From the NCBI RefSeq assembly GCF_019443125.1, contig NZ_JAHYXK010000003.1, positions 341,845 through 405,844 on the forward strand: DNA of 64,000 bases, written 5' to 3'. Each line of letters starts with the position of its first letter. The stretch's first letter is position 1. The DNA is from Pontibacter aydingkolensis (GTDB taxonomy: Bacteria > Bacteroidota > Bacteroidia > Cytophagales > Hymenobacteraceae). The notes below the pieces were generated by a model. That model saw nothing but the letters and a program-made list of their open reading frames with translations. It was not told the origin of the DNA and searched no databases. Position numbers and translations under genes: made by a program. This document shows positions 9,478 to 18,832 of the stretch, in pieces.

Positions 9478-10602
9478 CTACTCCTGAGCTTTGGGCTGCA
9501 ATACATACTTTGCAGATATCGGAAAATGATCCGAAAGTCCCATTTCATAGTGTGTTTCAAACTCATAAGCCTTTAATGCTTCGCTGTAGAACTGGTTATC
9601 GATACGCAAAAATGGCAGCGGACCGTTATACGTAGCTCCCACGCCAGATCCAGCTTTCACAAAGGCGTTTTTCAGTTCCTTTGCCATTTGGTTATAAGTA
9701 TAACTAAATGGGATATCGTTAAAATCACCGCACACGATAACAGGATAAGGCGATTCACGAATATGCTCAAGCAACAACTCGACCTGGTTACCGCGGGCAA
9801 CAAAACCCCGCTTCAAACGCCGGGCCAGGTTGCGGCCTTCCTTCTTAAAACTCTCTTCGTTACCAATAGCCGAGTAGGTACTCTCAATGTCCTGCGACTT
9901 GATGCTCATAGATTGCAGGTGTGCAGAGTAAACTCGTATCGTATCACCCTTCATATCTATATCGGTCCAAATGGCCCGGTTAACGTGAGACTCTCCGAAA
10001 CGGATTACTCCTTTATTTATAATCGGGTACTTCGAAAAGATTACACTACCGATGTCTGCTTTGTTGCGGTCTACATACGATACGGAAAAGAACCTGTACC
10101 TGTCGTAGCGGGTCCCGATCTTACTGATCGTATTGTATGTACTGGAGCCGCGGTTACTGTAAAACTCCTGCAGGCAAATAATATCAGCCGGGTGTGTGGC
10201 GACCCAGTCTATCATGTCAGTAGAAGCTTCCAGTTCACTACCATCCTTATCAGCATAGGCGTTAAAAACGTGTGTATTAAAGCTTAGCACCTGCAGTGTT
10301 TTGGTCCCCTCACTTACCTCCTCTGCAAAATTAACAGATACTAGCCGGGCATAATATCCCCAGCCAAGTATAAATACAGAAAGGGGTAGCACTACCAGCC
10401 AGGAACGGCGTAGCAGCCAGTAAAGCAGGAAAAGAAAATTAAGTACCAGTGGGGCCGGCAACGAAAAAGCGATAAAGGCAGCTGGCCAGAAGCTTTCAGG
10501 GGGCACCTGCAGGCAAATAACGCCCAGCAGCAACCAGAGCACCACCAGTGTGTTCAGAATTAACCATACGCGCCTACGGATTGTCTTGAAAGTTGCCGCC
10601 AT
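9478..10602 (-). CDS. Membrane-anchored endonuclease/exonuclease/phosphatase family protein
   Basis: About 374 residues. Three hydrophobic segments at the N terminus (within about residues 10-95) anchor it in the inner membrane; the rest is an EEP-fold domain with the expected motifs in order: LSFNTHVFN, ICLQEFY, SAHLQS, VCGDFND and the terminal GLSDHFPI containing the catalytic Asp-His. The fold covers nucleases, phosphodiesterases and sphingomyelinase-like enzymes, and the substrate cannot be read from the sequence. I start at the ATG at 10602 (MAATFKT), which gives a short basic N terminus before the first membrane helix; a longer in-frame extension looks unnatural. Confidence 0.85.
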   Translation of the reverse strand: MAATFKTIRRRVWLILNTLVVLWLLLGVICLQVPPESFWPAAFIAFSLPAPLVLNFLFLLYWLLRRSWLVVLPLSVFILGWGYYARLVSVNFAEEVSEGTKTLQVLSFNTHVFNAYADKDGSELEASTDMIDWVATHPADIICLQEFYSNRGSSTYNTISKIGTRYDRYRFFSVSYVDRNKADIGSVIFSKYPIINKGVIRFGESHVNRAIWTDIDMKGDTIRVYSAHLQSMSIKSQDIESTYSAIGNEESFKKEGRNLARRLKRGFVARGNQVELLLEHIRESPYPVIVCGDFNDIPFSYTYNQMAKELKNAFVKAGSGVGATYNGPLPFLRIDNQFYSEALKAYEFETHYEMGLSDHFPISAKYVLQPKAQE

Positions 10603-10824
10603 GGAAGCAAACTTACAAATTATGCTTTTATCTATACCACACCTGCAGGCAGAATATTCAGCGTAATACAGCAATCTGCTCTTCTGTACTTAACTAGCAC
10701 ATAAGAGAACTATATAACTTGCAGTTTTGTTAATTTTTGCCGGACTAAGGTTGCAGCGGGATTCCCGGAACAGATCCGATATAGTATGCTCAAATTATTT
10801 AAAAGCTTAACTACACACACTATG

Positions 10825-10855
10825 TTGTATATATAATGTTTTTGTAGTAAATTTG
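10825..10855 (+). promoter_or_regulatory. Promoter of rimP-nusA-infB
   Basis: TTG at 10825-10827, a 20-base gap, then TAAATTTG at 10848-10855. The second part matches the Bacteroidota -7 consensus TAnnTTTG perfectly, and the spacing suits the -33 element. Transcription would start near 10862, giving a leader of about 60 bases. Confidence 0.65.
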
Positions 10856-10876
10856 TGGCGTTATATCCAAGGAGTG

Positions 10877-10904
10877 AGGGGACAAATGAAGTCCCCTTCT
10901 TTAT
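10877..10904 (+). promoter_or_regulatory. Attenuator-like hairpin in the rimP leader
   Basis: AGGGGAC (10877-10883) pairs exactly with GTCCCCT (10891-10897) across a 7-base loop and is followed by the T-rich TCTTTATTTCTT. It sits between the predicted transcription start and the rimP ATG at 10921. It has the shape of an intrinsic terminator inside a leader, which would fit feedback control of nusA; that role is inference. Confidence 0.45.
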
Positions 10905-10920
10905 TTCTTAACCATTGACT

Positions 10921-11394
10921 ATGGCACTTACCGCGCAAATTATTAAAGCTATGGCGGAGGACAGCCTCCCCGATAACGATCTTTTTATAGTGGATATCTC
11001 TGTATCAGATTCAGCTGTGCGCCCTAAGATCACGGTGCTTGCCGATGGAGAACAAGGTATCACGATAGCCCAATGCGCCACCATCAGCCGCCGGATTAAC
11101 AAGAGAATTGAAGAAGCGTTTGGTGAAGAAATAAGTTACGTACTGGAGGTAAGCTCGCCAGGTGTGGATTTCCCGCTTACGCAGCCGCAGCAGTTTAAGC
11201 GCAACGTTGGCCGTAGCCTTAAAGTAAAAATGCAGGACGGCACTGAGAAAACAGGAAAACTGGAAGAAGTGACAGAGACAGGCATAAATCTGTTGGAAGA
11301 AATAAAACAAAAAGGCAAAAAGGCAACGTATGTGCCTGTGCAAGTACCTTACGGGGATATTGTGAAAGCAAATGTTGTAATATCATTTAAATAA
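10921..11394 (+). CDS. rimP: Ribosome maturation factor RimP
   Basis: Small cytosolic factor needed for 30S subunit maturation. The 157 residues show the N-terminal alpha/beta domain ending in the conserved YVLEVSSPGVDFPL motif (about residues 75-90), then the C-terminal SH3-like domain (FKRNVGRSLKVKM ... GDIVKANVVISF). I use the ATG at 10921; a TTG six bases earlier is in frame but less likely. It is followed by nusA after only 7 bp and then infB, the conserved bacterial order rimP-nusA-infB. Confidence 0.95.
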   Translation: MALTAQIIKAMAEDSLPDNDLFIVDISVSDSAVRPKITVLADGEQGITIAQCATISRRINKRIEEAFGEEISYVLEVSSPGVDFPLTQPQQFKRNVGRSLKVKMQDGTEKTGKLEEVTETGINLLEEIKQKGKKATYVPVQVPYGDIVKANVVISFK

Positions 11395-11401
11395 AAAGAT
11401 A

Positions 11402-12655
11402 ATGAACAGTTCAGTCCTGATCGAGTCGTTCGCTGAATTTGCGAAATTCAAGAACATTGACCGTCCGACCATGATGCGTATACTCGAAGATGTATTCCGC
11501 ACCATGATCCGCAAAAAGTGGGGTACCGACGAGAACTTTGACATCATCCTGAACGTGGAAAAGGGTGACTTGGAGATTTGGCGCAACCGCGAGATCGTGG
11601 ACGACAACTCGGAGGACATCTGGGACCATGACAAGATAAGCCTTACAGAGGCACGCAAAATAGAGCCTGACTTTGAGGTTGGCGAAGAAGTATCGGAAGA
11701 GATACAACTGGAGGACTTTGGCCGCCGCGCAGTGCTTACTGCCCGCCAGACCCTTATCCAGCGCATCAAAGACATGGAAAAGGAATTGCTGTTCCAGAAG
11801 TATAAAGACCAGGTAGGTGAGATCATCTCCGGTGAAGTATACCAGGTATGGAACCGCGAGGTGTTACTACTTGACCAGGAAGAGAACGAACTGCTTATTC
11901 CAAAAGGCGAGCAGATACCAAAAGACCGTTACCGTAAAGGCGATCAGGTTCGTGCTGTAGTACAGCGTGTAGAGATCGTAAACGGCAACCCGAAGATCAT
12001 ACTTTCGCGTACTTCTCCTGCGTTCCTGGAGCGTTTATTTGAGAACGAAGTACCGGAGATCTTCGATGGCCTGATCGCTATCAAGAAAATTGTTCGTGAG
12101 CCGGGTGAGCGCGCTAAGGTAGCCGTAGAATCTTTTGACGATCGCATTGACCCGGTGGGTGCCTGCGTTGGTATGAAAGGTTCACGTATTCACAGCATCG
12201 TGCGCGAACTGGAAAACGAAAACATCGACGTAATAAACTATACTGATAACCTCGAACTATACATTCAGCGTGCCCTTAGCCCGGCTAAGATCAGCAGCAT
12301 GAAGATTGACGAGGAAACAGGTCGCGTGTCTGTGTTCCTGAAGCCGGACCAGGTGTCCCTGGCAATCGGTAAAGGTGGTCAGAACATCAAGCTTGCCAGC
12401 AAACTGGTAGATATGGAGATCGACGTATTCCGTGAGTCTGAGTCTTATGAAGAGGATATCAGCCTGGAAGAATTTACCGATGAGATAGAAGACTGGGTAA
12501 TTGCAGAGCTTCGCCGCATTGGCCTTGACACCGCGAAAAGCGTACTGGCAGTAACCAAAGAAGACCTGCTGCGCCGTACCGAGCTGGAGGAAGAGACAAT
12601 CGATGATGTACTCTCTATACTTCGCGAAGAGTTGGAAGAAGAAGACAATCAATAG
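11402..12655 (+). CDS. nusA: Transcription termination/antitermination factor NusA
   Basis: RNA-polymerase-binding factor that controls pausing, termination and antitermination. The 417 residues show the N-terminal RNAP-binding domain (from MNSSVLIESFAEFAK, about 1-130), an S1 domain (about 133-200, GEIISGEVYQVWNREVLL), and KH1/KH2 domains with VGACVGMKGSRIHSIVREL and LAIGKGGQNIKLAS. A short acidic C-terminal extension follows (EDISLEEF to the acidic end), with a helical piece around DWVIAELRRIGLDTAKSVL instead of the two AR repeats of E. coli NusA, as is normal outside the Gammaproteobacteria. Confidence 0.97.
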   Translation: MNSSVLIESFAEFAKFKNIDRPTMMRILEDVFRTMIRKKWGTDENFDIILNVEKGDLEIWRNREIVDDNSEDIWDHDKISLTEARKIEPDFEVGEEVSEEIQLEDFGRRAVLTARQTLIQRIKDMEKELLFQKYKDQVGEIISGEVYQVWNREVLLLDQEENELLIPKGEQIPKDRYRKGDQVRAVVQRVEIVNGNPKIILSRTSPAFLERLFENEVPEIFDGLIAIKKIVREPGERAKVAVESFDDRIDPVGACVGMKGSRIHSIVRELENENIDVINYTDNLELYIQRALSPAKISSMKIDEETGRVSVFLKPDQVSLAIGKGGQNIKLASKLVDMEIDVFRESESYEEDISLEEFTDEIEDWVIAELRRIGLDTAKSVLAVTKEDLLRRTELEEETIDDVLSILREELEEEDNQ

Positions 12656-12686
12656 TTGTTAGTTGTGCTTCGTTAGTATAATTTTG
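12656..12686 (+). promoter_or_regulatory. Internal promoter before infB
   Basis: TTG (12656-12658), 20 bases, then TAATTTTG (12679-12686), a perfect TAnnTTTG. It lies in the 121-bp gap between nusA and infB. A weak stem (GTGCTTCG near 12665 with CGGAGCAC near 12702) brackets the -7 element. infB could thus be expressed apart from rimP-nusA. Confidence 0.55.
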
Positions 12687-12776
12687 AAATAATTTTACTG
12701 CGGAGCACAGCTAAAGCCTTATATGAAGGCAGCTATACTTTTACATTAGAATTAATAAGACAGCATATAGAACAAC

Positions 12777-15700
12777 ATGGCAGAAGAAACAACAAGGAGG
12801 CTTAAACAGGTTGCGACTACTTTAAACATTGGTACATCTACCATTGTGGACTACCTCTCTGCTAAAGGTTTTGACGTGGAGAACAGGCCAACCACCAAGA
12901 TCACAGCAGAACAGTTCAATATGCTGGCTAAAGAATTCGCATCCTCTATGCAGGACAAGCAGGAGGCAGAGGAGCTGAATATCGGCAAGAAACCGCAGAG
13001 CAACCAGGTTATCGAGTCGGACCCACAGCACCACGCAGAAGTTAGCAAGCCTGCCGACTCAGAACAGGAACTGCAGATCAAAACTGTACACCAGCCAAAG
13101 CCGGCAGCAGAAGAGCCAAAGGCACCTGAACCTGCTAAAACAGAAGAGCCTGCTATTGAAAGCAAGCTTCCGGGCATCAAAGTTTTAGGTAAGATCGAAT
13201 TAGACGCTAAAGGCCGTCCGGTTCAGAAAAAGCCAGAGCCAAAAGCAGAAGCGCCTGCACCTGCAGCAACACCTGCCCCGGCACCTGAAGCAAAAAAAGA
13301 AGAAGCCCCGAAACAGGAAGAAGTAAAGGAAAAACCAGCCGAAAAGCCACAAGAGCCAGTAGCTGAAAAACCTGCTGCTCCTGTTGCAGAGGCCCCCAAA
13401 GCACCAGAGCCTAAACCAGAGGCACCAGCTGCCCCTAAAGCGGAAACACCGCAGCAACCACCAGTTGCCGAAAAGCCTGCTGAAACTCCTAAAGCCGAAA
13501 CAACTACACCGCCTGCTGCACAGCAAGCACCTGCAACACCTGCCCCGGCACCAACCGCTGAGCCAGCTGCTGCAGATAACGAGAATAAAAGACCAATAGA
13601 AACGATTACAGGAAAAGCCGACCAGCTTAAAGGTCTGACAGTACTTGGCAAGATAGAATTGCCAACAGAGTCCAGAAGAAAAGGATCTAAGCCAGTAGCA
13701 TCTTCTGACGAGAAGAAAGGCAAAAAGAAAAAACGTAAGCGCATCATGGTGGCCACAGAAGGCCAGCAGCCAGGTGGCCAACCAGGACAGCAGCAAGGCC
13801 AACGCCCACAAGGTGGAGGCCCGCAGCAAGGCGGACGTCCTGGAGACAGACCGGGCACAGGTAACCAGCGCCCAGTAAGACCTGCACAACATAAAGGCGG
13901 GCCACGCAATGCACCAGCTCCAAGACCTGAAAAGAAAGAAGTAACTGATAAGGAAATTCAGGAGCAGATTAAAGCAACGCTTGCTAAGCTTAGCGGTGGC
14001 AAAGGAGGCGGTGGTAACCGCGCCAAGTATCGCCGCGAGAAACGCTCTGCAATTGCCGATGCAACTGAAGAGCGCCGTATGCAGGAGCAGGCTGAGTCTA
14101 AAACACTCAAGGTGACAGAGTTTATCTCTGCCAACGACCTGGCCTCGCTGATGGATGTAAGTGTGAACGAAGTTATCAAGGTGTGTATGCAGCTTGGCAT
14201 GTTCGTATCCATTAACCAGCGCCTCGATGCCGAAGCCATCACTATTATTGCAGATGAGTTTGGCTATGATGTTGAGTTTATGACATCGGAAGAAGAGCAG
14301 GCCTTGGAAGAAATGCAGGAAGAGAACGAGGAGGACCTGGAAGAACGCGCTCCGATCGTAACGATCATGGGCCACGTTGACCACGGTAAAACTTCCTTAC
14401 TCGACTACATTCGTAACGCAAACGTAACTGCCGGTGAGGCCGGTGGTATTACGCAGCACATTGGTGCCTATAAAGTAAAAACAGAAAGCGGCCGTACCGT
14501 CACTTTCCTGGATACTCCTGGTCACGAGGCCTTTACAGCCATGCGTGCTCGTGGTGCGAAAGTAACAGACGTTGTAATTATTGTAGTAGCAGCTGACGAC
14601 TCGGTGATGCCTCAGACAAAAGAAGCTATCAACCACGCTCAGGCAGCCGGTTCACCAATAATTATTGCACTTAACAAAATAGACAAACCAGGCGCTAACC
14701 CGGATAAAGTTCGTGAAGAGCTTTCTCAGATGAACATCCTGGTAGAAGAATGGGGCGGTAAATACCAGTCTCAGGAAGTGTCGGCTAAAACCGGACAAGG
14801 TATACCAGATCTATTAGAGAAGGTATTGCTGGAGGCAGAATTGCTTGAGTTAAAAGCTAATCCGAATCGCCAGGCAATTGGTACGGTAATCGAAGCATCG
14901 CTTGATAAAGGCCGTGGCTACGTGGCTACTATGCTGGTACAAACAGGTACACTTCACATCGGTGATATCGTACTGGCAGGTTCGCACTACGGTAGAGTAA
15001 AAGCGATGACAGACCACCGTGGCAGAAAAATGAAAGAGGCAGGCCCATCTACTCCGGTACAGTTACTTGGCCTGGATGGAGCACCGCAGGCAGGCGACAA
15101 GTTTCTGGTGATGGAATCTGAGCGTGAGGCCCGTGAAATTGCTTCTAACCGTTCGCAGATGCAGCGTGAGCAAAGCTTGCGTACCCGTAAGCACATTACA
15201 CTGGATGAGATTGGTCGTCGTTTGGCAATTGGTACATTCAAGGAGCTTAACGTGATTGTAAAAGGTGACGTGGATGGATCGGTAGAAGCACTTTCTGACT
15301 CATTATTGAAACTATCTACTCCTGAGGTTCAGGTAAGTATCATCAACAAAGGCGTGGGTGCTATCTCTGAATCTGACGTATTACTTGCTTCAGCTTCTGA
15401 TGCGATCATTATCGGTTTCCAGGTACGTCCATCACAGAACGCACGCAAACTGGCAGAGCAGGAACAGATCGATGTTCGTCTGTACTCTATCATCTACGAT
15501 GCGATCAACGAGGTTAAAGACGCCATGGAAGGTATGCTTGCCCCTACGCTGAAAGAAGAGATTGTTGGTAACGCAGAAGTACGCGACGTATTCAAAATCA
15601 CGAAAGTTGGTACAATTGCCGGCTGTATGGTTACAGACGGAGTTATCCAGCGAAATGCGAAGGTACGTTTAGTACGCGATGGCATCGTAGTTATGGATGG

Positions 15701-15851
15701 TGAGATCCTGGCCCTGAAACGCTTTAAAGACGATGTGTCTGAAGTGAGACAAGGCTACGAGTGCGGTATCAGCCTGAAAAACTATAATGACATACAGGAA
15801 GGAGATATCATCGAAGCTTACACAGAAAAAGAAGTGAAGCGTAAGCTTTAA
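12777..15851 (+). CDS. infB: Translation initiation factor IF-2
   Basis: GTPase that brings fMet-tRNA to the 30S subunit and promotes subunit joining. The protein has 1024 residues. The N-terminal IF2_N-like helix domain (about 5-55) is followed by a long low-complexity linker rich in Pro, Ala, Glu and Lys (about 100-270), then a Gly/Gln-rich stretch (about 325-365). A second IF2_N domain is near 445-500. The G domain starts with GHVDHGKT (532-539) and shows DTPGHEAF and NKIDKPG; domains II, III and IV follow. The short segment VLGKIEL occurs twice, at 136-142 and 289-295, on either side of the Pro/Ala linker. A strong terminator follows the gene. Confidence 0.98.
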   Translation: MAEETTRRLKQVATTLNIGTSTIVDYLSAKGFDVENRPTTKITAEQFNMLAKEFASSMQDKQEAEELNIGKKPQSNQVIESDPQHHAEVSKPADSEQELQIKTVHQPKPAAEEPKAPEPAKTEEPAIESKLPGIKVLGKIELDAKGRPVQKKPEPKAEAPAPAATPAPAPEAKKEEAPKQEEVKEKPAEKPQEPVAEKPAAPVAEAPKAPEPKPEAPAAPKAETPQQPPVAEKPAETPKAETTTPPAAQQAPATPAPAPTAEPAAADNENKRPIETITGKADQLKGLTVLGKIELPTESRRKGSKPVASSDEKKGKKKKRKRIMVATEGQQPGGQPGQQQGQRPQGGGPQQGGRPGDRPGTGNQRPVRPAQHKGGPRNAPAPRPEKKEVTDKEIQEQIKATLAKLSGGKGGGGNRAKYRREKRSAIADATEERRMQEQAESKTLKVTEFISANDLASLMDVSVNEVIKVCMQLGMFVSINQRLDAEAITIIADEFGYDVEFMTSEEEQALEEMQEENEEDLEERAPIVTIMGHVDHGKTSLLDYIRNANVTAGEAGGITQHIGAYKVKTESGRTVTFLDTPGHEAFTAMRARGAKVTDVVIIVVAADDSVMPQTKEAINHAQAAGSPIIIALNKIDKPGANPDKVREELSQMNILVEEWGGKYQSQEVSAKTGQGIPDLLEKVLLEAELLELKANPNRQAIGTVIEASLDKGRGYVATMLVQTGTLHIGDIVLAGSHYGRVKAMTDHRGRKMKEAGPSTPVQLLGLDGAPQAGDKFLVMESEREAREIASNRSQMQREQSLRTRKHITLDEIGRRLAIGTFKELNVIVKGDVDGSVEALSDSLLKLSTPEVQVSIINKGVGAISESDVLLASASDAIIIGFQVRPSQNARKLAEQEQIDVRLYSIIYDAINEVKDAMEGMLAPTLKEEIVGNAEVRDVFKITKVGTIAGCMVTDGVIQRNAKVRLVRDGIVVMDGEILALKRFKDDVSEVRQGYECGISLKNYNDIQEGDIIEAYTEKEVKRKL

Positions 15852-15865
15852 TCAAAGTATAAATT

Positions 15866-15911
15866 AAACAGAAACGCCCCGGCTGCACTAGTAGCCGGGG
15901 CGTTTCTGTTT
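15866..15911. terminator. Bidirectional terminator between infB and the minus-strand cluster
   Basis: A 19-bp perfect stem (15866-15884 with 15893-15911) with an 8-base loop, GC-rich in the centre and A/T-rich at both ends. It serves infB on the plus strand and the convergent gene at 15946-16296 on the minus strand. Confidence 0.9.
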
Positions 15912-15945
15912 ATAAGTTATAATTAAGCTGACAGCAAGGATATTA

Positions 15946-16296
15946 TTAACCTCTCCTTCTTTGCCGTTTCTTTAGCTGCTTCTTGTCACGTTTATGCTTC
16001 TTCATCATCTCCTCTTCCTTTTTAAGGATTTCTTTCATCTTTTTGCTTTTAGCTATTTTCTTCTTTTCAAAAGATTTACGTCGGCTGCCTCTCTCTTCAT
16101 ACTCGTTATAGCGCTTGTCCATTCCCTCGCCTCTTCTGCCAACAGCATCAGCAGAGCTGCCTTTGGTCTGCACTTTGGATGTACCCCAATACTCGTCTTT
16201 AGATTTTGTACTGCTTTGGGCAGAAGACTGAGCCTGAGCTTCAGAAAAAGCAAAAAAACAAACAAGAGTCAGGACTGATAAGAGTATTTTTTTCAT
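15946..16296 (-). CDS. Small secreted basic coiled-coil protein, unknown function
   Basis: About 116 residues. A signal peptide (MKKILLSVLTLVCFFAFSEA) with cleavage before Gln is followed by a Ser/Gln-rich stretch, then a C-terminal half that is almost entirely Lys, Arg and Glu (from GSRRKSFEKK to the end), probably a charged helix. I use the ATG at 16296, because the Met, two Lys and hydrophobic run form a classical signal peptide; an upstream in-frame ATG only adds a polar lead. I do not recognise a family. The charge suggests binding to an acidic partner such as nucleic acid, LPS or a membrane, but that is a guess. Confidence 0.7.
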   Translation of the reverse strand: MKKILLSVLTLVCFFAFSEAQAQSSAQSSTKSKDEYWGTSKVQTKGSSADAVGRRGEGMDKRYNEYEERGSRRKSFEKKKIAKSKKMKEILKKEEEMMKKHKRDKKQLKKRQRRRG

Positions 16297-16388
16297 GTTA
16301 ACCTGCATGTGATTTTTATTACAACGCATAAAAGCGTGTAATGTATATATTTATCTCTACAACAAAGCATAAAACTTTAAAAGTTCAG

Positions 16389-17345
16389 CTATTTAAAACT
16401 ATAGGAAAGGCCGATACCCAGTGATTGCTTTACCTGTAGCCGCGGCCCTCTCCTGACCGGAACACTAACTTCTTCAGATGGCACATCGATCATGATGTCG
16501 TCGTCATAGATCATGTGCACGAATATGCTGGCAGATATAAGCTTGTTTACCTTAAAGTTAATCAGGTTCTCCCAGTTAATATCAACATTTTCAGGGTTGT
16601 GAAGATAATTGGAGAACAGGTCGAGCTTTGATTGAAAAATCACATTCTTCAGGACCTCCTTGTTATACCTTACATTAACGTAACCACCAAACTCTTTTCG
16701 TAAACGTTCTCCTGTACCCGGGATCAATTCGCCCAGGGCATTAGTTTCTGCAGCCTCTACGCCAAATGCACCGGCATCTGCGAGGCTCTGCCTGCGCACA
16801 ATCGTAAACTTACCGGTAAGCGGCGATAAGAAAACTGAAAAATTATCGTTTGGTTTATAATCCATACCTAAAGAGGCAAGCACAAAAGCTGGGGCAAAAA
16901 AATCAGATAGAAGTGCGTCACGTTCCGGTGTATAAGTAGGTGTAAGCTGCGTTTTAAGATTTACCTGCGCAGTATAAAACCAGTCTTCCGAGGCACGATG
17001 TCCATACTTGGTATTTAACTCGAATTTGTCATCGCTTTTTTGTAAGCGTTGATTTTCAAGCTTCAGCGTGCCGTAGGTTATATCTAGTGAATTTTCCCAG
17101 GAGTTGTGCCCTTTGTTATACTTGGCGAATGCGTTGGCAATACCTAATACTGAAATTGAGTTTTGCCCTCCAGCGGCCCAGTTGCTGAGGCTAACCTGGC
17201 TAAAATTGACTGTCCCGGTGCCTCCAAAGCTCCAGATGTTGGTTGTATCAGGTTCCGTAGTGTTATCCTGGGCAAAAACAGACGATGCTAAAAATAATAA
17301 AAGAGAAAGGTAAAAAAAGGGTTTACTAAGTATAGATTTAATCAT
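16389..17345 (-). CDS. DUF3078 outer-membrane-type protein
   Basis: 318 residues with a signal peptide (MIKSILSKPFFYLSLL...) cleaved before QDNTTEP. The mature part is rich in alternating aromatic and polar strands and ends in GLSYSFK, a C-terminal aromatic residue context typical of outer-membrane beta-barrels. WSFGGTGTVNFSQVSLSNW near the start is the usual opening of the Bacteroidota DUF3078 family. Function unknown. I place the start at 17345; a 59-residue upstream extension would overlap mscL and carries no signal. Confidence 0.82.
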   Translation of the reverse strand: MIKSILSKPFFYLSLLLFLASSVFAQDNTTEPDTTNIWSFGGTGTVNFSQVSLSNWAAGGQNSISVLGIANAFAKYNKGHNSWENSLDITYGTLKLENQRLQKSDDKFELNTKYGHRASEDWFYTAQVNLKTQLTPTYTPERDALLSDFFAPAFVLASLGMDYKPNDNFSVFLSPLTGKFTIVRRQSLADAGAFGVEAAETNALGELIPGTGERLRKEFGGYVNVRYNKEVLKNVIFQSKLDLFSNYLHNPENVDINWENLINFKVNKLISASIFVHMIYDDDIMIDVPSEEVSVPVRRGPRLQVKQSLGIGLSYSFK

Positions 17346-17400
17346 GTATAAAGGGGTTGATGTGCTGCCTGCATGGCAGTGTTCATAAAATTTAGACTGT

Positions 17401-17844
17401 TTATACTTGTTTGGGTGGCTGGGTATTGGTTGCTTTATCGTTTTTAAGAATGTCGCGAATCTCTCCCAACAGTACTTCCTGTTTGTTAACCGGTGGGGCT
17501 GGCTTTGCTGCTTCCTGTTCACGCATGCGGTTAATGGTTCTCACAAGCAGGAAAATGGCAAATGCTATGATAAGAAAATTCACCACGGCCTGGATAAAGC
17601 TGCCATAGTTAATGGAAACTGCCTGCTCTACCACAGCGCCATTCTCTACAACGGCATCCTTTATTACCCATTTTAACCGTGAAAAATCGATGTTGCTGAT
17701 AAGAAGCCCTAAAGGCGGCATGATCACATCATCCACCAACGATTTTGTAATACCGCCAAATGCAGCGCCGATTACAACACCAACAGCAAGATCGATGACA
17801 TTGCCCTTTACGGCAAACTTTTTAAACTCGGAGAGAAAGCCCAT
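17401..17844 (-). CDS. mscL: Large-conductance mechanosensitive channel MscL
   Basis: Inner-membrane pressure-release channel that opens under hypo-osmotic shock. It has 147 residues with the family pattern: an N-terminal amphipathic helix ([15 protein letters not shown]), TM1 with the pore-lining [15 protein letters not shown], a periplasmic loop (about 48-75), TM2 ([18 protein letters not shown]) and a C-terminal cytoplasmic helix ([11 protein letters not shown]). Two Met codons are adjacent; the second gives the normal MGF start. Divergent from the echA-like gene. Confidence 0.96.
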   Translation of the reverse strand: MGFLSEFKKFAVKGNVIDLAVGVVIGAAFGGITKSLVDDVIMPPLGLLISNIDFSRLKWVIKDAVVENGAVVEQAVSINYGSFIQAVVNFLIIAFAIFLLVRTINRMREQEAAKPAPPVNKQEVLLGEIRDILKNDKATNTQPPKQV

Positions 17845-17971
17845 CATTTAAATTTACTGGAGAAACAAAAACTTTATTACACTTTATACTTATACACAAA
17901 GGCACATTCAGCACCTTACGTTGGATTGGGGCAGACTGTTAATTAGCTGCCCGGAGATTTAACTAAATTAC

Positions 17972-17979
17972 TATATTTG
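17972..17979 (+). promoter_or_regulatory. Candidate -7 promoter element for the echA-flippase-dut run
   Basis: TATATTTG, a perfect TAnnTTTG, 36 bases before the ATG at 18016. No clear -33 element is seen. Confidence 0.45.
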
Positions 17980-18015
17980 TGCTGAAAAATTAAGAATTGT
18001 TAAGGCGAAAAACCT

Positions 18016-18798
18016 ATGGCTACATACGAAAACCTGCTGCTTGACCTAAACAACGGCATCCTGACCATTACGATAAACAGGGCAGATAAACTGAATGCGC
18101 TGAACATCGACACCATCCGTGAAATCAAAACCGCTATACAGCAGGTATATGACGACGCAGATGTGAAAGGGGCTATTTTTACAGGAGCAGGTCAGAAAGC
18201 ATTTGTAGCCGGAGCAGATATTGCCGAGATTGCCGAGTTAAGCGAGCTTAATGCGCGTGGCTTTGCAGAAAGAGGGCAGGATGTTTTTGCCATGATTGAG
18301 CGTTGCACCAAGCCTGTAATTGCAGCAGTAAACGGATTTGCCCTGGGTGGCGGCTGCGAACTGGCAATGGCTTGCCACATGCGTGTTGCAAGTGATAACG
18401 CGCGCTTTGGCCAACCGGAAGTAAACTTGGGTGTAATACCTGGCTACGGCGGAACACAGCGCATGACCCAGCTTATTGGCAAAGGCAAGGCAATGGAATT
18501 AATGATGACCGGCGATATGATTACGGCAGAAGAAGCTAAAAACCTTGGCTTAGTAAACCATGTGGTTCCGCAGGAAGACTTAATGCTTAAGTGCAACGAA
18601 ATACTTGGCAAGATTATCAGCAAAGCACCATTGGCCATTGGCCTGGTAATAGACTGTGTTAACGCTGTGTTCAACAAAGATGAGAATGGTTACCAGACGG
18701 AGGCTAACTCTTTTGCGCGCTGCTGCTCATCAGATGACTTTGTAGAAGGCACCAATGCATTCCTTGAAAAACGTAAGCCTGAATTTAAAGGCGCTTAA
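18016..18798 (+). CDS. Enoyl-CoA hydratase/isomerase family protein
   Basis: Crotonase-fold enzyme, 260 residues, that adds water across the double bond of a 2-enoyl-CoA, in beta-oxidation or short-chain (crotonyl-CoA) metabolism. The oxyanion-hole segments AFVAGADI (about 62-69) and NGFALGGGCELAMA (about 106-119) are present. Both catalytic glutamates of true hydratases are there: Glu115 in GGGCELA and Glu135 in FGQPEVNLGVIPG. Chain length specificity cannot be told. It starts a plus-strand run with the flippase 34 bp downstream, which is functionally unrelated. Confidence 0.92.
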   Translation: MATYENLLLDLNNGILTITINRADKLNALNIDTIREIKTAIQQVYDDADVKGAIFTGAGQKAFVAGADIAEIAELSELNARGFAERGQDVFAMIERCTKPVIAAVNGFALGGGCELAMACHMRVASDNARFGQPEVNLGVIPGYGGTQRMTQLIGKGKAMELMMTGDMITAEEAKNLGLVNHVVPQEDLMLKCNEILGKIISKAPLAIGLVIDCVNAVFNKDENGYQTEANSFARCCSSDDFVEGTNAFLEKRKPEFKGA

Positions 18799-18832
18799 CC
18801 TTTTTTAAACCCAATCCCGACCCTTGTAAAGT

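Noticed and set aside
13223..13909. Second long antisense frame in infB, rich in Gly, Ala and Ser
   Set aside because: The same low-complexity effect; no independent support.
13200..14384. Open frame of 394 codons antisense to infB
   Set aside because: Its Cys/Phe/Leu/Ser-rich protein mirrors the low-complexity Pro/Ala/Lys linker of IF-2 on the other strand. The IF-2 frame is beyond doubt.
17346..17522. N-terminal extension of the DUF3078 protein by 59 residues
   Set aside because: It would overlap mscL and precedes a perfect signal peptide, so the ATG at 17345 is the start.
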